Below are positions 34,837-45,600 of a stretch of DNA of 64,000 bases, in pieces. The position numbers and the translations under genes were made by a program. How positions within the stretch are numbered: position 1 is the first letter of the stretch; the number at the start of each line of letters is the position of its first letter. The stretch covers positions 10,396,618 to 10,460,617 of the forward strand of contig OY755247.1 in NCBI GenBank assembly GCA_963576725.1, written 5' to 3'. The stretch comes from Azorinus chamasolen (lineage: Eukaryota; Mollusca; Bivalvia; Cardiida; Solecurtidae). The notes below the pieces were generated by a model. That model ran no database searches. It saw only the letters and a program-made list of their open reading frames with translations, and was not told the DNA's origin.

Positions 34837-34970
34837 TTAACCCTTTACTCCACGAATAGTCGTGTAAGAAATAATAACGTCATGAATATTAATTAGATTA
34901 ATCGTTATAATAGCACAAGGATATGGATATTTGGCCCTGGCAGAAATTGTAGGATTTTATCTAAATTATT
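34837..34970. repeat. MITE A, left half
   Basis: TTAACCCTTTACTCCACGAA, ATAATAACGTCATGAATATT and GGATATTTGGCCCTGGCAG are the A left shell. The element is broken at 34971 by unrelated sequence starting ATGGCGTTCGGAACGCCATA. Confidence 0.65.
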
Positions 34971-36123
34971 ATGGCGTTCGGAACGCCATATACTAGTCGG
35001 TCTCTTTACGGCAACGAGTTCACTTGTCTAGTGAACATGCGCAAGACAAAATAGTTTTCTTCAAGTCTGCACTAGTTTGGTTGTAAAATGTTCATGTATT
35101 TGTTTACTCTTCGTGTATTTAATAATAATTCGCTGTGTGAGATAATTACTACTAATGTACACAAAGATAAACCTTTTAAAAGTCTTGAATTTTAATAAAC
35201 TCCAAGTACGTCGATGCTCCAGAGTTGGCCCTGTACTTTAATCGGAAGAAGAAGACGCGAACGAATATTTTTACCGTAGTTTTCGCAACACCTTGGCGTT
35301 CTAAAGCAGAAGGAATATAGCCGAGGTTTCCGATTGCATTTTTATACACATTCGTAACTGATTAGCATATAGACCTACATCTTCAGCCAATCAAACTGCC
35401 TTTTGCATCGTATTCGGTCATATCCGTTTGACCCGTACTCAAAATTAGAAATAGGAAGTTTCATAAAGGACAAGGTCAAAGAAATCTAAAATAATCAACC
35501 AATGAAATTCGGAATTCCCATATACACATTTATTACGCATCGAACAGTGTGTTTTGACTATGACACCCAACCTCAACACAAGTCTAAGTCTTACAAGAAG
35601 TAAAACCGTAAAAACACGGGGTTCTATCGGCGTAAGTAAGTATTATCCATAGAAGGTTTTCAACACATATTCAATCAAATTAATATATTCCAGTGTCAAT
35701 AACAACTGTGAAAATAAGAGTCTCTTCTATGTATCGTGTAACCGCCGAGTCGCCGACACTCGTTTGCTCAAGACGTTTGTGTCGTGTAAAAGCGAAAGTA
35801 GGTAGCAATTTGTTGAAATATCTTTCCCAGCTTACAACTCTACTTCTGACTGTAGTTCTGAATTTGAGTTTCATCAGGTTCCAAACAACTACCGTAATTG
35901 TATGTACATGTATGGATCTACTTAGTTATTAAAAATAAAAACAGTCTACCTTCAAATTTGTAAGCAGACTACATTTATTCAAAATAAACGAGTGCTGAAC
36001 ATGGAAAAATAAATGTTATGTGTAAGAATTAGTTGAACAAAAAATTTGGATTATAGTTAGCCTTTGTATCATTTTGATGTTGTGCTTCAGTTTTTGCATC
36101 AGCTTTGGACATGAAAGCATTAA
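34971..36123. other. no recognised gene; ATGGCGTTCGGAACGCCAT hairpin at edge
   Basis: Begins with the perfect palindrome ATGGCGTTCGGAACGCCAT. The remaining 1.1 kb is moderately AT-rich with frames up to 79 residues (35693-35932) that show no domain. It may be an unrecognised element, since it interrupts a MITE A and another A fragment follows. Confidence 0.35.
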
Positions 36124-36240
36124 TTGACCCTTTACTTCATGAATATTCATATAAGAAATAATGACATCGTGAATATAATTAAGATATTCTTTTGCCATAG
36201 TAGAAACTAGAAGCATGTCTATATATAAACAGCAGATCAT
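36124..36240. repeat. MITE A shell fragment
   Basis: GACCCTTTACTTCATGAATA, TAAGAAATAATGACATCGTG and TTGCCATAGTAGAAACTAG match the A left shell. No hairpin remains. Confidence 0.55.
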
Positions 36241-36472
36241 GAGATGGCTACTTTTGTTTCAGTCTGTCATATTTGTATGCCCCCAATCAAAGGGGGGGGG
36301 GGGGCTGACTTTGTTGGCTTGGCTCAAACTTTAATGTTGGCAATAACTTTGTAGCCATTGCACATACATACTTCAAACCTGGCATGTCTATGCAACTTAC
36401 AGAGGCGAACATTTTTATTTTTTTATTATTATTAAAAAAAAAATTAATTTTTTTTTTTTGGGGGGAGGCGTA

Positions 36473-39400
36473 AGTAAGTAAGTAAGTAAATTATTTATTA
36501 TAGTGACATGTGTTACAAGTCATAGGTTAAGCAATATTTACAATCATACAAAAACACCCGGCCCCCTGGGCCTATATGTCACCTTAAGATAAGCTACTGT
36601 AAGACTTATCAAACATATATAAAATACATATTAGGAATCAATATTATAGCAACTCACACTGAACTCGATCATTATCGAGCATAAACCAAACATAGCAATT
36701 AACTTCTGTTCTACCTAGTCACATACAGTTTATTTCGTCGCAATTGCATCGCTTTAACTAAAAACTTTGCTGTTTTGCGCGGGTATTGGTTTACGAAAAT
36801 GCCAATTTTTTCATTAACATTTGATGCTGCAATTTCACTTAATATATTTCCAAACACTTCAGTTCGTATATGTTGATACACTGAGCAGTCAATAAGTAAA
36901 TGTACTTCCGATTCAATATGTCCATTGTTGCAAATCATGCAAAGCCGGTCATCTAGGTTCTCGTTTACATATCGACCTGTCTCGATGCGAATTGGTAATA
37001 TTCCACATCGAAACTGGGCTAATGTAGAGCGTTCATATTTTGTCAGATTTGTGGTGATATACTTTTCAGTATCAAAGCATGTCTTGAAAGTTCTATAGGT
37101 TCTAAGTTTCGAGGATGACTGTACCGAGTGAGACCATTGTGTTTCTGTGTAACAGTGTATTTTTGACTTTACTAACTGTAAATCCACCACTGTGCGATCA
37201 TTATAATGCTCTAATAGTTCAAGCTCACTCATTACGACTTTAACTTCACTGCACCAGTTAGCGGCACTGGATCTATAGTCCGTTTCAAATGCGCGCTTGG
37301 TGATTCTGTTGTTATCCATATTTATCAGTCTATTCCAGTAACGGATCATGTTGAGCCAACGGCGGTATCTGCCTGGTATCCAACCAAAGTCACCTGCTAG
37401 TGCGGCTACAGGGGTAAATCGGTGTACTCCTAGAAAGTAACGCATCGCACGATTTTGCACATTGTCTAAAGCTTGATATTTTCTATATCCCCATACTCCG
37501 GAGCAATAGTCTAATATCGGTGTGATGCAACCGTAGATCAACTTTTCGTATGATTTAAAGCCAAAGTCTTTAAACTTACTAATTTTATATATAACACTTC
37601 CGAGAGCTCTGCTAGCACCTTTGCTGAGGGAGTCACAGTGTCCAACAAAACTGCCCCTGTCTGAGAATATAACACCGAGATATTTATATTCTGCCACAGT
37701 CTCTAACTGATTTTCACCAATGTGAAATGTAAATTTCGTCTGAGCAGTTCGTCCTTTTCGAAAGTGCATACACTTTGATTTTGTCGTATTAATCAAAACA
37801 CGCCATTTCTTGCACCACTGATGAAGACAATCTAGCATAACCTGTAGATCGTTCTCAGATTTAGCTACCAATACAATGTCATCAGCATAGAGGAGTAATG
37901 ATACACTAGTGTCCCCTAAACACACACCAAGGTCAAGGTCATTGATATCTGCTACCAGATCGTTAATGAAAGCTGCGAATAATGTCGGTGAGAGATTGTT
38001 TCCCTGCGCGACGCCAGACTTACAGTCGAACCACCGTGTAAGTTTACTGTTGATTCTGATTGTTGCCACTGTACTTTCATACATTGATTTAACAGAGTTG
38101 TATACATTACCATCAACACCTAGTAACAGTAACTTGTACAGCATCATGTCTCTGTCAACAAAATCGAACGCCTTCTTTAAATCAATATAAGCTGCGAAGA
38201 CCTGGGTGTTATTTTTTATAATACTATTAAGAGTAAAAATGTGATCTTCACATGAACGGTCCCTTCTGAAGCCGTTTTGTTCGTCGCTGAGTAAGTTGTT
38301 TTCATCAAAATACGCAGTCAACCTTTTATTAACAAGTGCGCTGTACAATTTACTGATGCAAGGCAATAGGCTGATCCCTCGATAGTTAAGCGGCACTCTT
38401 TTGTCCGAACTGCTGTCCTTATGAATAGGGATTATCATTGCTTTTCTCCATTCACTAGGGATGACACCAGCGTCAAAGATCAGCTGAAATAGTTTATGAA
38501 GTACTGCTATTACCGGAGGGTTTTTCAAAACTAAGTATGGAATGTTGTCAATGCCACAAGCAGACTTAGATTTAGCTGACATAACAATGTTCGCTACTTC
38601 ATCGATAGTGAATGGACGGTTTAAGGTGACGTTCGGATTATACAGGGGATCAATGATATTCATTTCAATCAAGTGTTTATGAAGCTTAGCTTGTTGGTAA
38701 AAATTGTCATCAAATTCATCACTCGCGCTACCATTATACAATTTCTCAAAGTCACACCGCCATCTTTCGAACACACTGTTTTCATCATTTATCACCATGC
38801 CGCTTTCGTCTATAATCTCAATAGGAATCGAAGACTCTTTCCGTGGACCTAAACGTCTTATTCTATCCCAAAACTCACCCGGGTTTTTAGTAGACATTGA
38901 TTCTATATCTAATGTAATAGCTCTGAGGTATTCCCTTTCAGTTTGCCTCAGCCTTTTGTTAAATCTTTGTCTCATGTCTTGGTAAAGTAACCTTAAACGC
39001 GTCCTTTCACGTCTTGGACCAATGCACCTAATGAAGTCTCTTTCTGCACTATTCATATTATTCCATAACAAAGACAATTCATCATTCCAATACGGTTTAT
39101 GATATTTGTGACGCCTACGTGACCGTTCAGATGACGTATGCCTCGGAATCGTACTTTGCATTTCATTTCTAATGGCCTCGCATAGTTTGCTGTGTGCTGA
39201 GTCAATTTCATGCTGTGTTTCACGGTTATATTCAATTAATGTTATAACTTCCAGCAGAGCGATTCTAGCGAGATCACTATCCATGAAATTGCAAGGTATT
39301 TTACTAAATTTGTACCTGGATGCATTAAACGTACTACTACTTGTAGAATTACTATCACAGTCATTATAGTCACGTGCTGCATTTAGAATAAACCGACCTA

Positions 39401-39612
39401 TTAAAGCCGAGTGATCTGGCAGTTTTGACCTGCTACCTAAATAGCCATGAAGATTATATTTATCGGCTATAGTCTGTATGGGCAACACTTGAAATGATGA
39501 ACAACAGTTAAAAATATCATGAGGAATACACATGTAATCTACAACGGACTTTCCCTTGTTTGATATACACGTAAATTCATTACTTTTTGGGAAACGACCA
39601 TTTAAGGTCGGA
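36473..39612 (-). mobile_element. 5'-truncated LINE with TSD
   Basis: An 11-bp duplication, GGGGAGGCGTA, lies at 36462-36472 and 39613-39623. The 3' tail is a (TTAC)n microsatellite (36473-36488 on the plus strand reads AGTAAGTAAGTAAGTA). The 5' end is cut inside the endonuclease domain, the usual result of incomplete target-primed reverse transcription. A poly-T run adjoins the left target copy. Confidence 0.85.
36711..39611 (-). CDS. LINE ORF2 protein, 5'-truncated (endonuclease tail + RT)
   Basis: An open frame of 966 codons to a stop at 36711, counting 26 codons before the first Met at 39533. The upstream segment and first residues carry the tail of an APE-type endonuclease (GRFPKSN, then GKSVVDYM). 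From the first Met: polymerase block YIDLKKAFDFVD (catalytic Asp451), GVAQGNNLSPTLF (508-520), YADD (549-552), then KWRVLINTTKSK. The C-terminus holds a CMICNNGH-like zinc motif near 885-905. All RT signatures are intact, but loss of most of the endonuclease makes autonomous movement unlikely. The clade is not resolved. Confidence 0.85.
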   Translation of the reverse strand, partial: PTLNGRFPKSNEFTCISNKGKSVVDYMCIPHDIFNCCSSFQVLPIQTIADKYNLHGYLGSRSKLPDHSALIGRFILNAARDYNDCDSNSTSSSTFNASRYKFSKIPCNFMDSDLARIALLEVITLIEYNRETQHEIDSAHSKLCEAIRNEMQSTIPRHTSSERSRRRHKYHKPYWNDELSLLWNNMNSAERDFIRCIGPRRERTRLRLLYQDMRQRFNKRLRQTEREYLRAITLDIESMSTKNPGEFWDRIRRLGPRKESSIPIEIIDESGMVINDENSVFERWRCDFEKLYNGSASDEFDDNFYQQAKLHKHLIEMNIIDPLYNPNVTLNRPFTIDEVANIVMSAKSKSACGIDNIPYLVLKNPPVIAVLHKLFQLIFDAGVIPSEWRKAMIIPIHKDSSSDKRVPLNYRGISLLPCISKLYSALVNKRLTAYFDENNLLSDEQNGFRRDRSCEDHIFTLNSIIKNNTQVFAAYIDLKKAFDFVDRDMMLYKLLLLGVDGNVYNSVKSMYESTVATIRINSKLTRWFDCKSGVAQGNNLSPTLFAAFINDLVADINDLDLGVCLGDTSVSLLLYADDIVLVAKSENDLQVMLDCLHQWCKKWRVLINTTKSKCMHFRKGRTAQTKFTFHIGENQLETVAEYKYLGVIFSDRGSFVGHCDSLSKGASRALGSVIYKISKFKDFGFKSYEKLIYGCITPILDYCSGVWGYRKYQALDNVQNRAMRYFLGVHRFTPVAALAGDFGWIPGRYRRWLNMIRYWNRLINMDNNRITKRAFETDYRSSAANWCSEVKVVMSELELLEHYNDRTVVDLQLVKSKIHCYTETQWSHSVQSSSKLRTYRTFKTCFDTEKYITTNLTKYERSTLAQFRCGILPIRIETGRYVNENLDDRLCMICNNGHIESEVHLLIDCSVYQHIRTEVFGNILSEIAASNVNEKIGIFVNQYPRKTAKFLVKAMQLRRNKLYVTR

Positions 39613-39837
39613 GGGGAGGCGTATTAAAATCAAGGTTATATTACAGTTAAATGTCACATTACGGGTCAAATTTATATTTGTCACAATCAGGGGCATAGTG
39701 TTTCACAAAAATGTATTGTTATTAATACTGTTATCAATTCCAAGACGTTATTGTTATTAACGTGCACATCAATTTCCCCCTTTACACATAACATCCATAT
39801 CAAACCCGAACGCCATTATGGCCATTCAGGCCTTTGA

Positions 39838-39895
39838 TATCATAAGCAAACAGAGCAGACCCCAATTAGACGGCTGTGCCGTTCCTGTTAAAATG
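39838..39895. repeat. MITE A hairpin fragment
   Basis: AAGCAAACAGAGCAGACCCC and TTAGACGGCTGTGCCG; only one arm remains. Confidence 0.5.
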
Positions 39896-39984
39896 ACCAG
39901 ATTGTTAACATTATTACATTTATGTGCCATTTGTATACGTGTCCAACTTATTGTAGTTGTGCCGTTTCTATTACCATACATGTC

Positions 39985-40202
39985 CAGAACAGTTTAATGC
40001 AGGCCGTAAGTAATGCTGAAAGCACATGCAGTAGCTTTCAGCATTACTTTCAGTCTGCATTAAGCTGTCATATGTGTTTCTAGATATGCGCGGTGATACA
40101 TTTTAGAACTATTCTGTATTGTTAAGATTGAAAGGACCGACCTTTTAATTCGATTTATCCGAAGTTCGGGTTATCCGACTTCGATATATCGAAGTTCAAC
40201 TG
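39985..40202. mobile_element. MITE E, left shell lost
   Basis: Hairpin TTTAATGCAGGCCGTAAGTA and AGCTTTCAGCATTACTTTCA (apex eroded), then TATCCGACTTCGATATATCG and AAGTTCAACTG at the right end. Confidence 0.7.
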
Positions 40203-40436
40203 TCAATGGGAATGAGTTTTGTATATCCCAGGGGTGTCTTCGTGTTCACGTTGGACCAGAGCTCGGTGTTTTATCAGCTTCAATTTATTTGACTCTCAGG
40301 CTGTATGTTTGAAGATAAATGGATCAAACTCACCTTTGAATTTGTAGAAAATACCATTTTCGCATTATTTTAATTATTTTGTATGGCAACTAATGATAGG
40401 ACGTTCACACTGGAGCGTTCATTTCTAGGTTTTTTA

Positions 40437-40665
40437 TTAACCCATTTGCTCCTAGTAGATTCTTCTATGCTTATATATTGGATTAGTCTATATTTTATCT
40501 AAGTGATGTCTGGTCTAAATTTTCAGTTTTATTTTGTTTCATATTGAATTTCCTGTCAGCAAACAGTGCAGACTCTGATCAGACGCCGCATTATGCGGCG
40601 TCTGATCAGAGTCTACACTTGTTGCCTGCGTCCCATATATGGGATCGTGGGAGTAAATGGGTTAA
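40437..40665. mobile_element. MITE K-like, perfect hairpin
   Basis: TTAACCCATTTGCTCCTAGT and GTGGGAGTAAATGGGTTAA form the ends. The central palindrome ACTCTGATCAGACGCCGC / GCGGCGTCTGATCAGAGT is perfect. Typical TTAA-group structure. Confidence 0.8.
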
Positions 40666-40702
40666 ATCGAATGTATGTTCTGTAGTAAAATAAGCGTTTT
40701 AT

Positions 40703-40930
40703 TTAACCCATTCCCTCATAATGACACAATTTCATGCCTCTGTATAAGTCACCATTTGAAACCATTGTGATAAAAAGAGCATTTGCTCCATAGGGGCTAT
40801 TGATCTTTTTATCACAATGCTTTCAGAACTACACAAGTCTTATAATTTCCTTTTCTCTAGTAAATGCTCCTTTTTGGTAGTTTTATTCAAAGAGGTTGGA
40901 TCTAAAATAGCGTATGAGGTAATGGGTTAA
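40703..40930. mobile_element. MITE B, near complete
   Basis: TTAACCCATTCCCTCATAAT and TATGAGGTAATGGGTTAA are the ends. The hairpin is AACCATTGTGATAAAAAGAG with apex TTGCTCCATAGG; paired T-to-A changes (AAAAAGAG and TCTTTTTA) occur in both arms. Confidence 0.85.
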
Positions 40931-41159
40931 GACAGACTTGTACACAATGACAAATCTATGCACATAGAAAGGTTTTGATAGATAAACAGCAGGTCCATGC
41001 ATGCGCTCGCTTGAGTAATAAGTGCTCGATTTGAGCTGTTCGGATCGTTGAACGCGTGTCGCCCCTTCCGACAACCCGTTGTCACCCCCGTCTACAATGT
41101 GTTTGGCCACACACTTACACCCGGTTATTCTCTTACAATCTTTTCACCACACTTGTAGC

Positions 41160-41352
41160 AGAGGTTCAGATAAGATGCGTAAATCAAAACTTTTTCAAGA
41201 ATAACTTCTTTATTTCTCCACCAAACCCTATATTGTGACCACTTTTTAGAATCGTCTCGAAGAGACGATTCTAAAGAGTGGTCGCATTATAGGGTTTGGT
41301 GGAGAAATAACGAGTTTATTATTTGGGTACACAACTTTATTTGCAGCTCTGC
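41160..41352. mobile_element. MITE H, complete hairpin
   Basis: The palindrome runs CTCCACCAAACCCTATATTG, GACCACTTTTTAGAATCGTC, TCGA, GACGATTCTAAAGAGTGGTC, ATTATAGGGTTTGGTGGAG. It is flanked by GTTCAGATAAGATGCGTAAA and TTTATTTGCAGCTCTGCA. Confidence 0.75.
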
Positions 41353-41393
41353 ATGGTTGACAGTTTCAAGGCTCATAAGATCACGGTCAAGCT

Positions 41394-41632
41394 TCACCCT
41401 TTCCCTGTTCAATATTCAAGTAAGAAATCATGAATATGTATTAGCTGAAATTTCTAAATGTAAACTTTTCACGAAAATGTTTGGCTTTGACAAACTCTAT
41501 AATCAGATCTATATCATGTCAAAAGTTAACAGAGCAGATCCTGATCAGACGGCTCCCATAAGAGTTGTCTGATCTGGATCTACTCTGTTTGCAAATGCTT
41601 GAAAAGGCGTTTATATGAGGAAACGGGTTAAA
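41394..41632. mobile_element. MITE A
   Basis: TTCACCCTTTCCCTGTTCAA to ATGAGGAAACGGGTTAA. The hairpin is GATCAGACGGCTCCCATAAG and AGTTGTCTGATCTGGATC. Confidence 0.75.
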
Positions 41633-41703
41633 ATCCCCCATGGGTTGTTTTACTAAAGTCCATACAACCAAGTTATCGTAAATTCTGCTTTTACAATAGC
41701 TAT

Positions 41704-41909
41704 TACAGTAAAACCTCTCTATAACGCCCACTGAATTGTGTTAATTAGTTGGTATGTAGAGCAGGTGGTTTGCTTAAAGCAAGATGAACGTAAAACAGAA
41801 CGCTATAGGAGCGTTCTGTTTTACTTTCACCTTCCTTTAAGTAGCCACCTGCCTTTAACACAATGTAATTGGTGTAATATAGTGGCCGTTATAGAGAGGT
41901 TTTACTGTA
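41704..41909. mobile_element. MITE D
   Basis: TA-CAGTAAAACCTCTCTATAA and GTTATAGAGAGGTTTTACTG-TA form long TIRs. The hairpin has TTAAAGCAAGATGAACGTAA and apex GAACGCTATAGGAGCGTTC (two bases lost from one side). Confidence 0.9.
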
Positions 41910-41949
41910 CTTGGATAGTCTGAAATGATCGCACGTCCTAGTATACACA

Positions 41950-42033
41950 GAAGTCCAGATAAGATGTGTAAATTTAAACATTCGAGACGATTCGAAGAGT
42001 GGTCACAATATAGGGTTTGGTGGAGAAGTAAAG
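41950..42033. repeat. MITE H, right half
   Basis: TCCAGATAAGATGTGTAAAT then GAAGAGTGGTCACAATATAG and GGTTTGGTGGAGAAGTAAAG. The left arm is deleted, and MITE C abuts at 42034. Confidence 0.6.
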
Positions 42034-42215
42034 TACAGTGAAACCCCGCTAATGCGACCACCTAAAAAAGGTATAATTATGGGTGCTAGATGCAGGTGGT
42101 AGCTCCTCCTAGAGGAGCTTTCTGCATTACTTTTGTCCTGCATTAAGTAATCACCTGCTTATAAACAGACCCATGTTTGTTTATTGGGTGGTCGCATTAG
42201 AGGGGTTCTACTGTA
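42034..42215. mobile_element. MITE C, one arm shortened
   Basis: TA-CAGTGAAACCCCGCTAATG and CATTAGAGGGGTTCTACTG-TA. The hairpin has the apex GCTCCTCCTAGAGGAGC, but the left arm between GGTGG and TAGCTCC is lost. Confidence 0.85.
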
Positions 42216-42419
42216 TATATCTTTATAAACGTTTAAATTTATACATTGTATCTTGGGCTCTGGAACTTACGAAAAAAGATTCAGTCGTACGATCTATAGT
42301 AAAACGGGTCCCAGGAGTATAGTGTCATTCTACTGGTATAAAATGAAAGAGTCGATACATTCAGTATACCCAGAACAAATGTATTGCAAGTAATTTCTAT
42401 GGAATATGCTCAATAAGTA

Positions 42420-42610
42420 TCATGGGTTAGAGTAGTTCGCCAGCTGTGTCCCGTATTTCTTAGGAAACCAACGCGACACTTTCGACTTTGCGCAATATCC
42501 GTTCGGGTGCCAAGGATCATCGATGCATGTGCAATAATCACTCTTTACTTTCTTAGTCTCACCTGCCTTTATTATCATTCCTTTGACCTTTGGAGCAAAG
42601 CATGTTATAC
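42420..42610 (-). CDS. VWC gene exon 10 (C-terminus and stop)
   Basis: The acceptor TTTCAG precedes 42610. It encodes residues 426-488: a partial cysteine module (ITCFAP, YCTCIDD, NGYC) and a basic tail RWFPKKYG ending SNP-stop. It lacks the CC..C signature, so it is an atypical terminal domain. Confidence 0.85.
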
Positions 42611-45600
42611 CTGAAATTTTAAAAAAAGCGGAAATCAGAGGTTAAAGATTTTATTCTATCCTTACTTTCCAAAATTAGACTATTACAGTAAAACCTCTTT
42701 ATAGCGACCATTAAATTACATCAAGTAGTTTGTGTTAAAGGTAGGTGGATGCTTAAAGCAAGGTGAAAGTAAAACAGAACGCTCCTATAGGAGCGTTCTG
42801 TTTTACTTTCACCTTGCTTTAAGCAACCACCTGTCCTAAATACCAACTAATTAACACAATTCAGTGTTCGTTATAGAGTAAAACCTCACTATAACGGCCA
42901 TTAAATTACACCAAGTATTTTGCGATAGAGACAGGTGGATGCTTAAAGCAACCACATGCCCTAAATACCAACTAATTAACACAATTTAGTGGTCGTTATA
43001 GAGAGATTCTACTGTATCAGCGTCTTATCACGATCCAAACTGTTTGACGTCTGTCAGTGGTTTCTCCAGCTTGAATGCATCTGACATCAGTTGACTTCTG
43101 TAGATCTGAGTCTAAGCAGACACTCTCAGCATGAAAAGGGTTGAAACCTTTCGACTCCAGCACAGTGACTGATCATTCACTCAGTATGAAATTAATGTAC
43201 CTACGTTCTTTAACCCTTTCGCCGCCGATGTCGCATAAATGCGCCATGACAAATAGTGCAGTCCCAGATCAGACGCCGCCTTTTCAAGGCGGCATCTGAT
43301 CAGGGACTTCACTATTTGTCTCGAACTCTATTTCTATATATGTGCTTTATTCCTTTGAAGTTTGCATTTATTTTTCTTATTTCCTTATTTTACCGAATGA
43401 TTTAACAAAATTGGATTGCAGACGACAATTAGAAATTTGGCGCCGAAAGGGTTAACCTTTTCATTGTCATGATGACGGGCCTAAGATATGATAGGCAAAC
43501 AGTTTGGATCCATATGAGACGCCGGGTAACTGGGCGTCTCCTCAAAATCTAAACTGTGTATCACTCCTTTTATTGTTTTATAAATAAATTGAATAAGCAC
43601 CCCTGACGCTCTGTTTATTATTTTATAAAGAAATTGAATAAGCGTACACTTTCAAATTTGAAGCAGCCGAATTTTTGTGTAGCAGACAACAATGCTGGCA
43701 CTGAAAATGTCAACATTTATCAGTATTTATAATCAACCCTTTACTCCATAAATACACTTTTCAACGCATTTGCAAACAGAGTAGACCTAGATCAGACGGC
43801 TCCGTAGGAGCCGTGTGATCAGGGTCTGCCATGTTTGCTTATGATATGATATAGCTCTGATTCTGCAAGTTTCTGCCATTGTCAAACTGCCTGTGTCATG
43901 TTCTATTATAACAAGTATTCATTTGTATTCAATTAATATTCATGCTGTCAGTATCTCTTACATGAATATTTATCAAGCAAAGGGTTAAGTTTGGTAGTAA
44001 GTCCCCCTAAGGGAAGTAATGATAAAATAGTTCTATATCGCACTCTAGTTTCCGTAATTTCGAACTCATGACCTTATCAAAGAAACACAGTTTTATAAGT
44101 TCTGAATGAAGATGGGTCTAAGATATGATAGGCAACATGCTCCCTCTCATCTGGGTCTACGCTGTTTGCAAAAAGACATTAGTGACTCGTTTCTCGCACT
44201 GAAATGATTTGCCCTCATGCTGCTTTAAAATACAGTTGAACTTCGATAACGCGAACTTCAAGGGACCATACAAATTAGTTCGAGATAACAGAAGTTCGAG
44301 TAATCCGATATCTTACCTGAAATGTTTTCAAGGCCACAGCTTAATACAGGTCTGAAGTAATGCTGAAAGCTCCTGTAGGAGCTTTCAGCATTTCTTTAGA
44401 CCTGTATTAAGCTGTCATGTGTATTTCTAGATATCTGTAGCGATACATTTTAGAGCAATGTTGTAGTGTAAGTTTTGGAAGGACTGAACTTTTTTGTTCG
44501 AGTTATCCCAAAGTTCGAGTTATCCGAGTTCGAGATATCGAAGTTCAACTGTAGTATGTCTATTAGAAGTCCGATCTGTTGCAATGTTGACTTGCGTTCG
44601 GCTCGTTCAGAAACTATTGACCAGTGTTAGACCACATTCGTAACAGATCACATTCGTAATACGTGTTACAAATGTGATCCGGAAATCGAGCACTTATGTA
44701 ACACATTTTGTGGCGAATGTGATCGATGCCGATTTTTATGTGCCATACAATCACATTTGTAACACGTCAAATTCCATACAGAAAACGAAGCTAAAATGTA
44801 CATGTGAACCATCTCTCATCGCAAAAATGAAACTGTTCAAATTTTAACAACACCTAAACATTAACAAAAGAAATGACTAAGGTTTTCTATCCCAAAGGTA
44901 TATCATTAGATTTATAGTTGCTAAAATATTTGGCATAGTGTATTAATTACTCAATTAAAGGCAAATAAAGGAACTAAGAAGTAATATTTATTTAATCATA
45001 GAGACACATTAACATCATTGCCTAGGTGCATGTACACGTTTATGACCAGTTCTGTGAAAAATGGAAACTACTCTGCAATATAATTTAGGCAGGTATCCTA
45101 AAACATATTACAAGCATGTACATTATGTCTTTAAAATGTGCTTGTTAAGGTTTGAAAATTTGCGACATGACAAAGAAATATAGTAACATATACAATGACT
45201 ATTACTATTAACTAATTGAACATTGTCATTCAGGAACTCAACCTGTTACATATGTAACCTGTTACATATGTGATTTTAATGTGAACCCCTATGTCAGGCA
45301 CTCACATTTGTAACACATTTTACCTGTTATGAATGTGATTACATTAGTAAAATATCTGTTACAAATGTGACCCGTTACGAATGTAGTCTAACAGACCAGA
45401 CCAATGTGAAACAGCTTGAACTCCGGTGAGATTCTTAATTATAGCGTGTCTCGTCTTGTTCCAATCTGTTTGCATAGGCGGCCAGTCGGGTTGGGCCATC
45501 TACCTAAAAAGTTCTCAATTCTTCATTACTATCGACAGAGCTACAAATAAGGGTGCGTATCCAAATACTAAAATCGTCATTTCTCCACCAAACCCTATAC

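Larger units (their letters stand above)
36277..39705. mobile_element. pearl-like element interrupted by a LINE
   Basis: TATGCCCCCAATCAAAGGGG starts a pearl-type hairpin end. After the LINE, CAGGGGCATAGTGTTTCACA (about 39688-39707) is the inverse of the other pearl end seen at 9373. The element was entire before the LINE landed. Confidence 0.55.
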
